Assembly (NCBI GenBank): GCA_047519745.1
Contig: JAPVSJ010000021.1
Location: 1-64,000, forward strand
Source: VRUE01 sp047519745
Lineage (GTDB): Bacteria > Actinomycetota > Thermoleophilia > Solirubrobacterales > 70-9
Direction: 5' to 3'
Length of the DNA stretch: 64,000 nt
Notes under the pieces: model-generated
What the model saw: the letters and a program-made list of their open reading frames with translations, nothing else
Told to the model about the DNA's origin: nothing
Databases searched by the model: none
Program-made: the position numbers and the translations under genes
Shown here: positions 21,369-29,847 of the stretch, in pieces
Layout: every line of letters begins with the position of its first letter
Numbering within the stretch: the stretch's first letter is position 1

Positions 21369-23429
21369 GTGGCAAAGGACACCGAGAAGCTGATCCGCCA
21401 GCTCTCGCTGATCTCCTTCCTGATGGCGCAGGGCAGGCCGGTCTCGGCGCTGGAGATCAAGCGCGAGGTCGAGGGCTACAGCGACATGAACGACGACGCC
21501 TTCGCGCGCCGCTTCTACGCCGACCGCGCCGAGCTGGAGAGCCTCGGCATCCAGCTCGGGGTGGAGAAACCCGGCGAGGGCTTCTTCGAGGCCGAGCTCT
21601 ACTCGCTGCCGCCGGAGAACTTCTACCTCGACCCGATCAAGTTCGAGGACGAGGAGCTGGCCTCGCTGAGCACGGCGCTCTCGCTGCTCACCGACGGCGG
21701 CTTCGCCTACGCCGAGCCGTTGCGCCTCGCCCTGCAGCAGGTCGCCTGGGGTCACCCGAACCCGATCAGCGAGGGCGACCGGGCGCCGGTCGAGATGGCG
21801 ATGACCGCATCGGCCGGGGGCCGCGACCTCTCCCAGCGGCTCTCCAAGATCGAGACCGCGATCTCGCGCCGCAAGACGATCGAGTTCACCTACTACACGA
21901 TGGAGCGCGACGAGACCGAGAAGCGCAAGGTCGATCCCTACCACCTCGTCTTCCGCTCCGGCCAGTTCTACTTGATCGGCCACTCGCACGAGCGCGACGC
22001 CGTCCGCGTCTTCCGCCTCTCCCGCATCCAGGGCAAGGTCGGCTACGCCTCCAAGGCCGAGCACGACTTCTCCCCGCCCGAGGACTTCGACCGCCGCGAC
22101 TACGGCCAGCGCGCGGACTGGCAGCTGGGGGAGATCCGCGGCACGGCGAAGATCTTCGTCCGCGACCGGATCGCCTGGCTGATCGAGCGCGACTTCGGTG
22201 GCTACGGCAAGCTGCGCCCGGCGCGCAAGGCCGACGAAGCCCCGGGCAAGGGCTCGGTGCTTGAGACGGACTACGCCTCGCCGCGCGAGCTGATCGCCTG
22301 GGTGTTGCGCTGGCGCCAGAACGCCGAGGTGCTCGAGCCCGAGGAGCTGCGCGAGGAAGCCCGCGAGCGGCTCGACCTGCTCCACGACCGCCACCGCGGC
22401 GACTTCGGGGTGGCCGAGACCGTCGAGCGACCGCTGCGTGAGGCGCCGCCGCGCTCGCGTGGCAACGGCCGCGGCGAGGCCGCGATCCGCCCGGAGCGCT
22501 TCGCCCGCCTCGTCACCCTGGCCGGCATGCTGATCGACTCGGCGAAGAAAGGCGAGCGCCTCAGCGTTGCCGATCTGCGCCAGCGGCTCGAACTGACCGG
22601 GGAGGAGCTGCAGGAGGACATCGACCTGCTCAACGTCGTCAACTTCGGCGGCGGCACCTACGTGCTCTACGCCGAAGTCATCGGCGACGAGATCGAGGTC
22701 GATTCCGAGCCCTACGGCGACAACTTCGCCCGTCCGGCGCGACTGCTGCCGCTGGAGGCGAAGGCGCTGGTCGCGGCAATCGACCTCTTCGGCGACCACC
22801 TGCCGCAGGGCGGCCTGCAGAGCGCCCGCGAGAAGATCGTCAAGGCGCTCGGCCATGATCCGTCCATGGAGGGCTTGGAGATCGCCTCCGGCAGCGGCGG
22901 CGACACCGAGGTGGCGCGCGTCGTCAACGAGGCGATAGCCGAGCGTCGCGTGCTGGAGATCCAGTACTACAAGGAGAACGAGGATCAGTTCACCAAACGC
23001 CGCGTCGAGCCCTACCGGCTGGAGAACGGGCGCGAGGGCTGGTACGTCGAGTGCTTCGACCTGACCAAAGAGGGAATTCGCCACTTCAAGCTCGACCGCG
23101 TCAAGGAGGCGGTGGCGAGCAGAGAGACCTACGAGCCGCGCCAAGAGGTCGAAGAGCTGGCCGGGGTCGAGGGCTGGATGACCGATGGCGAGGTGCCGAC
23201 CGCCCAGGTTGCGCGCGTCTGGGTCTCGCCCGAGCGGGCTCGCTGGCTGCGCGAGGAGCGCACCGTGGTCGAAGAGCTGGCCGACGGCGCCGTCGTCGTC
23301 GAGCTGCCCTACGCAGGCACCTCGTGGCTGGTGCGTGAGATCCTCCGCGGCGCCGGGGACTTGGTCGTGCTCGAGCCCGACGAGGCGCGCGAGGCGATCG
23401 CCGCCGAGGTGGCGGCAAGCGCCGCGTGA
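21369..23429 (+). CDS. Fused PafB-PafC WYL-domain transcriptional regulator
   Basis: 686 residues from the GTG; the open frame continues upstream but has no family sequence there. Two homologous halves each have a winged HTH followed by a WYL domain. Half one starts KDTEKLIRQLSLISFLMAQG and has the WYL region RKTIEFTYYTMERDE and KVDPYHLVFRSGQFYLIGH. Half two starts RLVTLAGMLIDSAKKGERLS and has ERRVLEIQYYKENEDQ and RVEPYRLENGREGWYVEC. In mycobacteria PafB and PafC are separate partners that activate the LexA-independent DNA-damage response; natural fusions occur in other actinobacteria. No proteasome genes are in the window. The MBL-fold gene starts in its last codon. Confidence 0.9.
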   Translation: MAKDTEKLIRQLSLISFLMAQGRPVSALEIKREVEGYSDMNDDAFARRFYADRAELESLGIQLGVEKPGEGFFEAELYSLPPENFYLDPIKFEDEELASLSTALSLLTDGGFAYAEPLRLALQQVAWGHPNPISEGDRAPVEMAMTASAGGRDLSQRLSKIETAISRRKTIEFTYYTMERDETEKRKVDPYHLVFRSGQFYLIGHSHERDAVRVFRLSRIQGKVGYASKAEHDFSPPEDFDRRDYGQRADWQLGEIRGTAKIFVRDRIAWLIERDFGGYGKLRPARKADEAPGKGSVLETDYASPRELIAWVLRWRQNAEVLEPEELREEARERLDLLHDRHRGDFGVAETVERPLREAPPRSRGNGRGEAAIRPERFARLVTLAGMLIDSAKKGERLSVADLRQRLELTGEELQEDIDLLNVVNFGGGTYVLYAEVIGDEIEVDSEPYGDNFARPARLLPLEAKALVAAIDLFGDHLPQGGLQSAREKIVKALGHDPSMEGLEIASGSGGDTEVARVVNEAIAERRVLEIQYYKENEDQFTKRRVEPYRLENGREGWYVECFDLTKEGIRHFKLDRVKEAVASRETYEPRQEVEELAGVEGWMTDGEVPTAQVARVWVSPERARWLREERTVVEELADGAVVVELPYAGTSWLVREILRGAGDLVVLEPDEAREAIAAEVAASAA

Positions 23430-24148
23430 CCCAAGCCCCTGGGCACCCCGAGATTCTGAGAATTGTGGCCCCGAATCCGGGGGCGATGACGCTGGCGGGG
23501 ACGAATACCTATCTCTATGGGTCGGATCCCTGTGTGGCGATTGATCCTGGGCCGGATGACGCGGGGCATCTGGAGAAGGTACGTGCCGCGGGGGGGAAGC
23601 AGGGCGGGATCGGCCTTGTGCTTCTCACCCACAGCCACGGCGACCACGCTGCCGGCGCGGAACGGCTGGGAGTCGACGTCGTGCTGCCGGAAGACGGCGA
23701 GGAGCACGGCGGGCTTCGTGCCGTCGCCACTCCCGGCCACGCCTCCGACCATGTCTGCTTCTTGACCGGCGACGGCGTCTGCTTCAGCGGCGATCTCGTG
23801 CTCGGAGAGGGCTCGACCTTCGTCCCGCCCGACGGCGGCTCCCTGGCTGCCTACATGGACTCGCTGCGCCTGCTCCAGGCCGAGCCGATCGAGCTGATCT
23901 GTCCCGGCCACGGCCCTTGGGTCACCGACCCGGCGGCGAAGCTGGCCGAGTACGTCGAGCATCGCGAGATGCGCGAGCGCCGCCTGCTCGCGGCCCTTGA
24001 GCACGGTGAGCGCTCGAAGGAAGCGCTGCTGGCCGACGCGTGGGCCGATGTTCCCGCCGAGCTGCGTCCGGCGGCCGCCCTGGTCATGGAGGCGCACCTG
24101 CAGAAGCTGGGCGCTGAAGGCCGGCTGCCGGGTGACCTCTGGGAGTAA
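23426..24148 (+). CDS. Metallo-beta-lactamase-fold hydrolase
   Basis: 240 residues from a GTG overlapping the pafBC stop by 4 nt. Residues 18-35 read NPGAMTLAGTNTYLYG, the LACTB2-like entry strand; the zinc motif is LLTHSHGDHAAGAERL; further ligands are in ATPGHASDHVCFLTGD (His), SGDLVLG (Asp) and LICPGHGPWVTDP (His). The C-terminal 60 residues form the winged-helix extension of the LACTB2/endoribonuclease subgroup. Members act as nucleases, thioesterases or lactonases. Coupling to pafBC suggests a housekeeping or stress role. Substrate unknown. Confidence 0.85.
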   Translation: MTQAPGHPEILRIVAPNPGAMTLAGTNTYLYGSDPCVAIDPGPDDAGHLEKVRAAGGKQGGIGLVLLTHSHGDHAAGAERLGVDVVLPEDGEEHGGLRAVATPGHASDHVCFLTGDGVCFSGDLVLGEGSTFVPPDGGSLAAYMDSLRLLQAEPIELICPGHGPWVTDPAAKLAEYVEHREMRERRLLAALEHGERSKEALLADAWADVPAELRPAAALVMEAHLQKLGAEGRLPGDLWE

Positions 24149-24170
24149 GCAAAACTGGCCAGGCAGCCAG

Positions 24171-24176
24171 TAAGGT
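24171..24176 (+). promoter_or_regulatory. Putative -10 element of a leaderless acylase transcript
   Basis: TAAGGT lies 6 nt before the ATG of the acylase gene. Confidence 0.45.
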
Positions 24177-24182
24177 GAGCGG

Positions 24183-26558
24183 ATGAACGGTGGGAAGGCG
24201 ATGCGGACGGGACTTGCGGCTGGGGCTGTGAGTACCGGCCTGGCCGCAGCCGCGACCGCTGCCGCCTGGCACTGGCTGGCGCGGCGGCCGCTTCCGAAGC
24301 AGAAGGGGACGATCGAGCTTCCGGGTCTGGAGGGGACCGTGCGGGTGCGGCGCGACCGTTGGGGCGTTCCGCACATCGAGGCGGGGAGCGCGGCCGACCT
24401 CTGGTTCGCCGAGGGCTTCTGCCACGGCCAAGACCGGCTCTGGCAGATGGACTTCTACCGCCGCGCTCTCTCCGGCCGCGTCTCCGAGTTCGCCGGTGCC
24501 GAGGGTCTGCCGGTCGACCGACTGATGCGCACGCTGGGCATGCGGCGCACGGCCGAGCGGGAGGCGGAGAACCTCGACCCGGAGCTGCTCACCCTGCTCG
24601 AGCGCTTCTGCGAGGGCGTCAACGCCTCGGCGGCGAGCGCCAGGGCGCTGCCGTTCGAGATGCAGCTGCTGCGGCTCGAGTTCGAGCCCTGGCGCCCGGC
24701 GGACATCCTCGGGCTCGGCAAGCTGCTCGCCTTCGGCCTCTCGACCAACTGGGAGAAGGAGCTTCTGCGCGCCGACATGACCCGTGAGCTCGGCCCCGAG
24801 CTGGCGGCGAAGCTCGATCCCGGCTACCCGGCGGACAACCCCGTCGTCACCCAGGAACCCTGGTCGGGCGACGGCCTCGGCCTCGCCGAGCAGATCGACG
24901 CCGTGCGCCGCTCGATCGGCATGGCCGCCGAGGCGAGTGGCTCCAACAACTGGGCGGTCAGCGGCGCGCTGAGCGCGACCGGATCGCCGCTGATCGCCGG
25001 CGACCCGCACCTGCCGCAGAGCATGCCCGGCATCTGGTACCAGGTCGGCCTCACACTCGGCGATCGCTTCGTCCGCGGCGCCTCGCTGCCGGGCATGCCT
25101 GGCATCTACATGGGCCAGAACAACGACGTCTGCTGGACCTTCACGAACGTCATGGCCGACGTCCAGGACCTCTTCGTCGAGCGGGTCGAGGGCGACAGCT
25201 ACCTGTTCGAGGGCGAGTGGCGACCGCTCGAGATCGTGCGCGAGGAGATCGTCGTCAAGGGCCGCGACGCGCCCGAGGTGCTCGATATCCGCATCACCCA
25301 CCACGGTCCGCTGGTCAACGCGGCGCTCGGCGCCGACGAGGCCGAGCCGCTCGCCCTGCGCTGGATCGCGCTCGATCGGCCGACTGCCTTCATGGGGCAG
25401 TTCGACCTGCATGGGATCCGCACCGGCCCGGAGCTGGTCGCCAGCCTGGAGGGCCACACCTCGCCGGCCTCCAACCTGATCTGGGCCGATCGTCACGGCT
25501 CGATCGGCTACAAGCTGATCGGCCGCCTGCCGCTGCGCAAGGGAGGCTGCCCGGACCTGCCGAAGCCGGGCTGGGAGGGCGAGTTCGAGTGGGAGGGCGC
25601 CGTTCCCTACGACGAGCTGCCCGAAGTCGTCGACCCCGAGAGCGGCTTCCTCGTCACCGCCAACAACCGCATCGTCGGCGACGACTACCCGCACCACATC
25701 ACCAGCGACTGGCTCGACGGCTTCCGCGCGCGGCGGATCGAGGAACTGCTACGGGCAAGCAACGAGCACGACATCGAGAGCTTCGAGGCGATGCAGTCCG
25801 ACAACCTCTCGATCCCCGGGTTGGAGGCCGCGAAGCGCCTCGGCCGGTTGAGCCCTGCCGGACAGCGTGAGACGAGCGCGCTCGAGCGGCTGCGCAGCTG
25901 GGACGGACGGCTCGACCCCGACACGATCGCCGGCACGATCTACCAGGCCTTTCTGCTGCGCCTGGCGCGCGAAGTCGCCCGCGCCGCGATCGGCGACCGC
26001 GACCTCTGCGAGCGCTGGCTCGACCGCGCCGACAACGGCTTCACCCCGCACGTCACCTCGCCCTGGCGCTGGCACTCCCACCTGATGAAGCTCTGGGAGG
26101 AGGGCGACGAGGAGCTGATCGGCCGCCCCTGGGACGGCCTCGTGCTGGAGGCCCTGGCCGGCGCCCTCGACGACCTCGGCGACCGCTTCGGCCCCGACCC
26201 CGAGGGCTGGCGCTGGGGCCACGTCCACGAGATGGAGTTCCCCCACCCGCTGGGCGAGGCGAACCCGCTGCTGCGCAAGCTGCTCAACCGCAGTCTGCGG
26301 GCCGGTGGCGCCCAGGAGACCGTGAGCCAGATCGCCTACGACCCCAACGACCCCTACACGGCCGTCTGGGCGCCCAGCTGGCGCATGGTCGGCGACCCGA
26401 CGGACCCCGGCCGCTCGCGCTGGCAGATGTTCACCGGCCAGTCCGGCCATCCCGCCAGCCCCCACTACGACGATCTCCAGGCCGACTGGCTGGAGGGCCG
26501 TACCCAGCCGATGGCAGGCGAGGGTCCCTGGCGCGAGCTCGACCTCGTGCCCGCCTGA
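24183..26558 (+). CDS. Penicillin acylase-family Ntn hydrolase
   Basis: 791 residues. An N-terminal hydrophobic stretch (LAAGAVSTGLAAAATAAAWH) is a signal peptide or anchor. The alpha-chain part has VRVRRDRWGVPHIEAGSAAD and FAEGFCHGQDRLWQMDFYRR. The autocatalytic site is ASGSNNWAVSG: S254 would become the N-terminal nucleophile of the beta chain. AGDPHLPQSMPGIWYQV, LVTANNRIVGDDYPHH and the C-terminal MFTGQSGHPASPHYDD are also family motifs. Relatives hydrolyse amide bonds of penicillins, cyclic lipopeptides or N-acyl-homoserine lactones. The substrate cannot be predicted. It stands alone under its own promoter, after the MBL-fold gene. Confidence 0.92.
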   Translation: MNGGKAMRTGLAAGAVSTGLAAAATAAAWHWLARRPLPKQKGTIELPGLEGTVRVRRDRWGVPHIEAGSAADLWFAEGFCHGQDRLWQMDFYRRALSGRVSEFAGAEGLPVDRLMRTLGMRRTAEREAENLDPELLTLLERFCEGVNASAASARALPFEMQLLRLEFEPWRPADILGLGKLLAFGLSTNWEKELLRADMTRELGPELAAKLDPGYPADNPVVTQEPWSGDGLGLAEQIDAVRRSIGMAAEASGSNNWAVSGALSATGSPLIAGDPHLPQSMPGIWYQVGLTLGDRFVRGASLPGMPGIYMGQNNDVCWTFTNVMADVQDLFVERVEGDSYLFEGEWRPLEIVREEIVVKGRDAPEVLDIRITHHGPLVNAALGADEAEPLALRWIALDRPTAFMGQFDLHGIRTGPELVASLEGHTSPASNLIWADRHGSIGYKLIGRLPLRKGGCPDLPKPGWEGEFEWEGAVPYDELPEVVDPESGFLVTANNRIVGDDYPHHITSDWLDGFRARRIEELLRASNEHDIESFEAMQSDNLSIPGLEAAKRLGRLSPAGQRETSALERLRSWDGRLDPDTIAGTIYQAFLLRLAREVARAAIGDRDLCERWLDRADNGFTPHVTSPWRWHSHLMKLWEEGDEELIGRPWDGLVLEALAGALDDLGDRFGPDPEGWRWGHVHEMEFPHPLGEANPLLRKLLNRSLRAGGAQETVSQIAYDPNDPYTAVWAPSWRMVGDPTDPGRSRWQMFTGQSGHPASPHYDDLQADWLEGRTQPMAGEGPWRELDLVPA

Positions 26559-26624
26559 GCGTTCTCTTGCGGCCCGCGCCGTAACTGGCCGAAACGTTCG
26601 CGGGGTGGGATTGTTGGGGGGTAG

Positions 26625-28340
26625 ATGCGGCGTGTTGCTCTATGCCTGCTCGCGCTCGCGGCGCTTCTGCCTGCGAGCGCCGGCGCCAAGACGATCCACT
26701 TTCGTGGTGAGAAGGTCGGCGTGCCCGCGGGATGGCCGGTCATTCGCCTGGCCGAGCGGCCGCATACGTGCGTGCGCCTCGACCGCCGGGCGGTCTACCT
26801 GGGCAGGCCGGGACGCGTGCAGCATTGCCCGGCGAGTGCGATGGGACGGCGGCGGGCGATCCTCGTCGATCCTGGCGCCCGCGCTCGCCTCAGCGCTGAG
26901 GCGAGCCGAGTCCCACCCGCCCACATCGCGACCGCTGCGTACACCGGCCTCGGCTTCGACGCCTGCTCGGCGCCGTCGAAGCGCTCGATGTCGGCCTGGG
27001 CCGGCTCGCCCTACAGGGCGATCGGCGTCTACATCGGCGGGGTCAACCGCGGTTGCTCGCAGCCGAACCTGACCGCGAGCTGGGTCGCCGAACAGACCGC
27101 GGCGGAATGGAGCCTGATCCCGACCTACGTCGGCCTGCAGGCGCCGACCTCGAGCTGCAGCTCCTGCGCCAAGCTCAGCACCTCCATCTCGACCGCCACG
27201 ACCCAGGGGACCGAAGCGGCGGACGATGCCGTCGCCCAGGCGCGGATCGAGGGGATCGGCGAAGGCAGCCCGATCTACTTCGACATGGAGAGCTACTCGC
27301 GGACGTCCAGCGCAAGCAACGCGACCCTGAGCTTCCTCGCCGCCTGGACGGCGCGCCTGCACGCCCTCGGCTACCAATCCGGCGTCTACAGCAGCGGCGC
27401 CTCGGGCGTCGCCGATCTCGCCGCCAAGTACGGCACCACCTACCTCGAGCCGGATGAGCTCTGGTTCGCCAACTGGAACGGGCGCGCCTCGGCCGCATCC
27501 GATCCCTACGTGCCGAGCACGGCCTGGGTCGGCCACCGGATCCATCAGTACGCCGGCGGTCACGACGAGACCTATGGCGGGGTGACGATCAACATCGACA
27601 ACAACTACGTCGAAGGGGCGACCGCGGGAGGGGGGACGTCCTCCGGCGACAACCCGCGGGGCAGCTTCGACGTCGTCAGCTCTCCGGCTCCGGGCCAGGT
27701 GCAGATCTCCGGCTGGGCCCTCGACCCGAATGCGCCGACGACGCCGGTCTCGATCACCGCCTACCTCGGCGGCAAGGTCGACGAAGGCGGCGCCTCGGGG
27801 TACGAACTCGGCCCGATCGCGACCCAGGAACGCTCCGACCTGCTCTCGCTCTTCCCACGCGCAGGCGCCGCGCACGGCTTCGACTCGAGCTTCCCCGTCG
27901 TCGGCAGCGGCAGGCAGCGCCTCTGCGTCTACGCGCTCAACATCGGGCCCGGCGCGGACAAGCTGCTCGGCTGCCGCACGGTCGCCGTGCCGGTGCCGAT
28001 CTCGGTGCTGCGGACGAAGTCCGCCGGCAACAAGGTGCGGATCAGCGTCCGCTGCGAATGGCCGGTCGGCATCGCCTGCCCGGGCCAGCTGCTGGTCCGG
28101 GCAAGGGTTCCGCAGCGCTACGCCGTACGCCACGGCCGCAGGCGCGTGCTGAGGACGAGGGTGGTGCGGCGCCTGCTCGCCCACCGCGCCTTCCAGCTCG
28201 CCGGCGGTGGGTCGCACACCTTCACCCTCGGCCTCGGCGCGTACGGTCGCGTCTTGACGAGCGCTCGCGAACGTCCACAGGCGCACCTGCTCGTCGCGAT
28301 TCCCGGCGGCCGCGTCGGGCGCGAACTCCAGCTGAAATAG
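26625..28340 (+). CDS. Secreted DUF1906 (glycoside hydrolase-like) protein
   Basis: 571 residues with a signal peptide (MRRVALCLLALAALLPASAG) and a G-rich ribosome site. Residues about 105-325 form the DUF1906 TIM-barrel-like domain: GLGFDACSAPSKRSMSAW, AIGVYIGGVNRGCSQPNL, SPIYFDMESYSR with the acidic pair, YQSGVYSSGASG and INIDNNYVEG. It is related to the mycobacterial Rv2525c fold, thought to act on cell-wall glycans. A second beta-sandwich domain (VQISGWALDPNAPTTPVSI to CVYALNIGPGADKLLGCR) occurs in other secreted actinobacterial proteins. The C-terminus is very basic, which could bind wall polymer. Confidence 0.85.
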   Translation: MRRVALCLLALAALLPASAGAKTIHFRGEKVGVPAGWPVIRLAERPHTCVRLDRRAVYLGRPGRVQHCPASAMGRRRAILVDPGARARLSAEASRVPPAHIATAAYTGLGFDACSAPSKRSMSAWAGSPYRAIGVYIGGVNRGCSQPNLTASWVAEQTAAEWSLIPTYVGLQAPTSSCSSCAKLSTSISTATTQGTEAADDAVAQARIEGIGEGSPIYFDMESYSRTSSASNATLSFLAAWTARLHALGYQSGVYSSGASGVADLAAKYGTTYLEPDELWFANWNGRASAASDPYVPSTAWVGHRIHQYAGGHDETYGGVTINIDNNYVEGATAGGGTSSGDNPRGSFDVVSSPAPGQVQISGWALDPNAPTTPVSITAYLGGKVDEGGASGYELGPIATQERSDLLSLFPRAGAAHGFDSSFPVVGSGRQRLCVYALNIGPGADKLLGCRTVAVPVPISVLRTKSAGNKVRISVRCEWPVGIACPGQLLVRARVPQRYAVRHGRRRVLRTRVVRRLLAHRAFQLAGGGSHTFTLGLGAYGRVLTSARERPQAHLLVAIPGGRVGRELQLK

Positions 28341-28370
28341 CGGTGTGGCTCGGCGCCCCCGGGTGCGCTT

Positions 28371-28748
28371 TCAGTCCCAGACGGCCAGCGGAAGGTTCGC
28401 CAGAATCGTCTTGTTTGCCGTGATCAATGGCGTGTTGGAGGCGATCGCGTGAGCGACGATCAGGCGGTGGAACGGGTTACGTGTCCATTGGATGTCGGCA
28501 GCCGCCTGCGCCAGTTCGGCAACCGAAATATCTACGATTTCCAGGCCGATCTCCTCTCGCAGCGCCGCCAGCATGACTGGTACGGAATCCCGGGCTCTCC
28601 CCACTTCGTGCAGATACCTCAGCTCGAGAGCCGCAACTGGCGAGAGGACGGGCGCTCGTTCCTCGATCAGAGTGCGAGCCCTGGCGGGGAGCTTTCCCGC
28701 CAGGCCCGTGTAGAGCCACAGCGCGATATGGGTGTCAATATGGATCAG
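28371..28748 (-). CDS. PIN-domain toxin (VapC-type) with probable CTG start
   Basis: Read from 28748, the frame gives 125 residues with a complete PIN domain: LIHIDTHIALWLYTGL (first Asp), SPVAALELRYLHEVG (Glu), and TRNPFHRLIVAHAIASNTPL followed by ITANKTIL. No ATG, GTG or TTG exists between the upstream in-frame stop and the first catalytic Asp. The only fitting start is CTG, with GGAG placed 7 nt upstream. Standard gene finders would cut it at an internal ATG and lose the first Asp. The start overlaps the antitoxin end by 14 nt, which suggests translational coupling. It is a predicted toxin ribonuclease with unknown target. Confidence 0.8.
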   Translation of the reverse strand: MIHIDTHIALWLYTGLAGKLPARARTLIEERAPVLSPVAALELRYLHEVGRARDSVPVMLAALREEIGLEIVDISVAELAQAAADIQWTRNPFHRLIVAHAIASNTPLITANKTILANLPLAVWD

Positions 28749-28977
28749 GGTTCCACTCCGAGGACCAGTCCATGTGGATCAACTCGTCGGGGTCGCCGAT
28801 GATCGCCCCCTTGCGCTGCGGCAGGTTGTCCAGCTTCGAGCCCTTTTTCTTCTTTTCTTTTGGTGCGATCACGAGGATCTCGCCGTTGCGCTCGATCTCC
28901 AGCGGCTTGCCGGTCTCCAGGATCTCGTCGAGTAGCCGGTAGACGTTAGCTCGTAGTTTTGACGCGGTGAGCGCCAT
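28735..28977 (-). CDS. Phd/YefM-like antitoxin
   Basis: 80 residues from the ATG at 28977, which has GGAGG 5 nt upstream; a longer frame extends upstream through the operator and is rejected. The N-terminal part MALTASKLRANVYRLLDEIL and GKPLEIERNGEILVIAP is the Phd/YefM fold that binds the operator as a dimer. A lysine run (KEKKKKGSK) links it to the acidic C-terminal tail (DPDELIHMDWSSEWNPDPY) that would cover the toxin site. First gene of the operon. Confidence 0.85.
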   Translation of the reverse strand: MALTASKLRANVYRLLDEILETGKPLEIERNGEILVIAPKEKKKKGSKLDNLPQRKGAIIGDPDELIHMDWSSEWNPDPY

Positions 28978-28998
28978 CGGATCCTCCAGTCGATGAAG

Positions 28999-29032
28999 CG
29001 TACGTACGTTAAGAGTCTTCCTCGTACGTACG
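28999..29032. promoter_or_regulatory. Double-palindrome operator of the second toxin-antitoxin operon
   Basis: Two perfect 10-bp copies of CGTACGTACG, each itself a palindrome, are separated by 14 bp (centres 24 bp apart) and begin 21 bp upstream of the antitoxin ATG. Dimer-bound Phd/YefM antitoxins typically use paired palindromes spaced like this for cooperative, toxin-dependent repression. Confidence 0.7.
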
Positions 29033-29181
29033 GTATCACCGACCGGCGGTCGCGTTGCCGGGGCTGTGTCGATCGCTTGAAGCTCCATGCGGCCACGCTA
29101 CGTGGCTCAGACGCGCGCGTGGTGCGCAGAATCAAGAAGTTCTGTGACGACTCGAGCCCAACTCTGGGGCGCAGGCCGACT

Positions 29182-29811
29182 TCAGGTGGCCGCGCGGCTG
29201 ACTGACCGGACCAGCTCGACGATCTCCGCCGGGGCTTTCTCCGGGGAACCGGAGTCGAACGGGGGGTCTGGGTCGTACTCGATGCCAAGCTGGACGGCCT
29301 GCGCCACCTCGGGACCGGCCTCGCGGCCGACCAGGTGTAGCGCCATGTCGATGCCGGCGGTGACGCCGGCGGCGGTGATCGTCTTGCCGTCTTCTACCCA
29401 GCGGCCGCCGACCGGATCGGCGCCGTACTTGGCCAGATCGTCGAGGGCGAGCCAGTTGGAGGTTGCCCGCTTGCCCTCGAGCAGGCCGGCGGCGCCGAGG
29501 ATCAGCGCGCCGGTGCAGACCGAGGTCGTCCACTTCGTCGTCGCGTCGATCTCGCGCAACCAGGAGAGCACGGCCTCGTCCTCTAGCAGCGCGTCGACGC
29601 CGCGCCCGCCGGGGACGAGCACCAGGTCGGCCTCGGTGACCTGATCGAGGGTCTGGTCGACCATCAGGCCGAGGCCGCCTTCGGAGCGGACCTCGCCCGC
29701 GCGCAGGCCGACAAAGTGGATGTCCCACCCGGGGACGCAGCGGAACACCTCGTATGGGCCGACGGCGTCCTGGGCGGCGAGCTTCTCGAAGAGGAGGATC
29801 GCGATCCGCAT
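29182..29811 (-). CDS. DJ-1/PfpI family protein (isonitrile hydratase-like)
   Basis: 209 residues. MRIAILLFEKLAAQDAVGPY opens the Rossmann-like fold; LVLVPGGRGVDALLEDE and TTSVCTGALILGAAGLLEGK hold the glutamate area and the nucleophile Cys of the elbow (SVCTG); ATSNWLALDDLAKYGA and TAAGVTAGIDMALHLVGREA are typical of the InhA/AraC-like subgroup. Members include isonitrile hydratase and glyoxalase III-like enzymes. The reaction here is unknown. A TAnnnT box (ATCGTA on the plus strand at 29820-29825) sits 8 nt before its ATG. Confidence 0.85.
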   Translation of the reverse strand: MRIAILLFEKLAAQDAVGPYEVFRCVPGWDIHFVGLRAGEVRSEGGLGLMVDQTLDQVTEADLVLVPGGRGVDALLEDEAVLSWLREIDATTKWTTSVCTGALILGAAGLLEGKRATSNWLALDDLAKYGADPVGGRWVEDGKTITAAGVTAGIDMALHLVGREAGPEVAQAVQLGIEYDPDPPFDSGSPEKAPAEIVELVRSVSRAAT

Positions 29812-29847
29812 GGCGATCCATCGTAAGCCTTAGAGTCACCAAGCGCT

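Noticed and set aside
28477..28719. Minus-strand frame MALHGPGGKAPRQG... as the toxin
   Set aside because: It is out of frame with the PIN motifs; the PIN frame read from CTG at 28748 explains the region.
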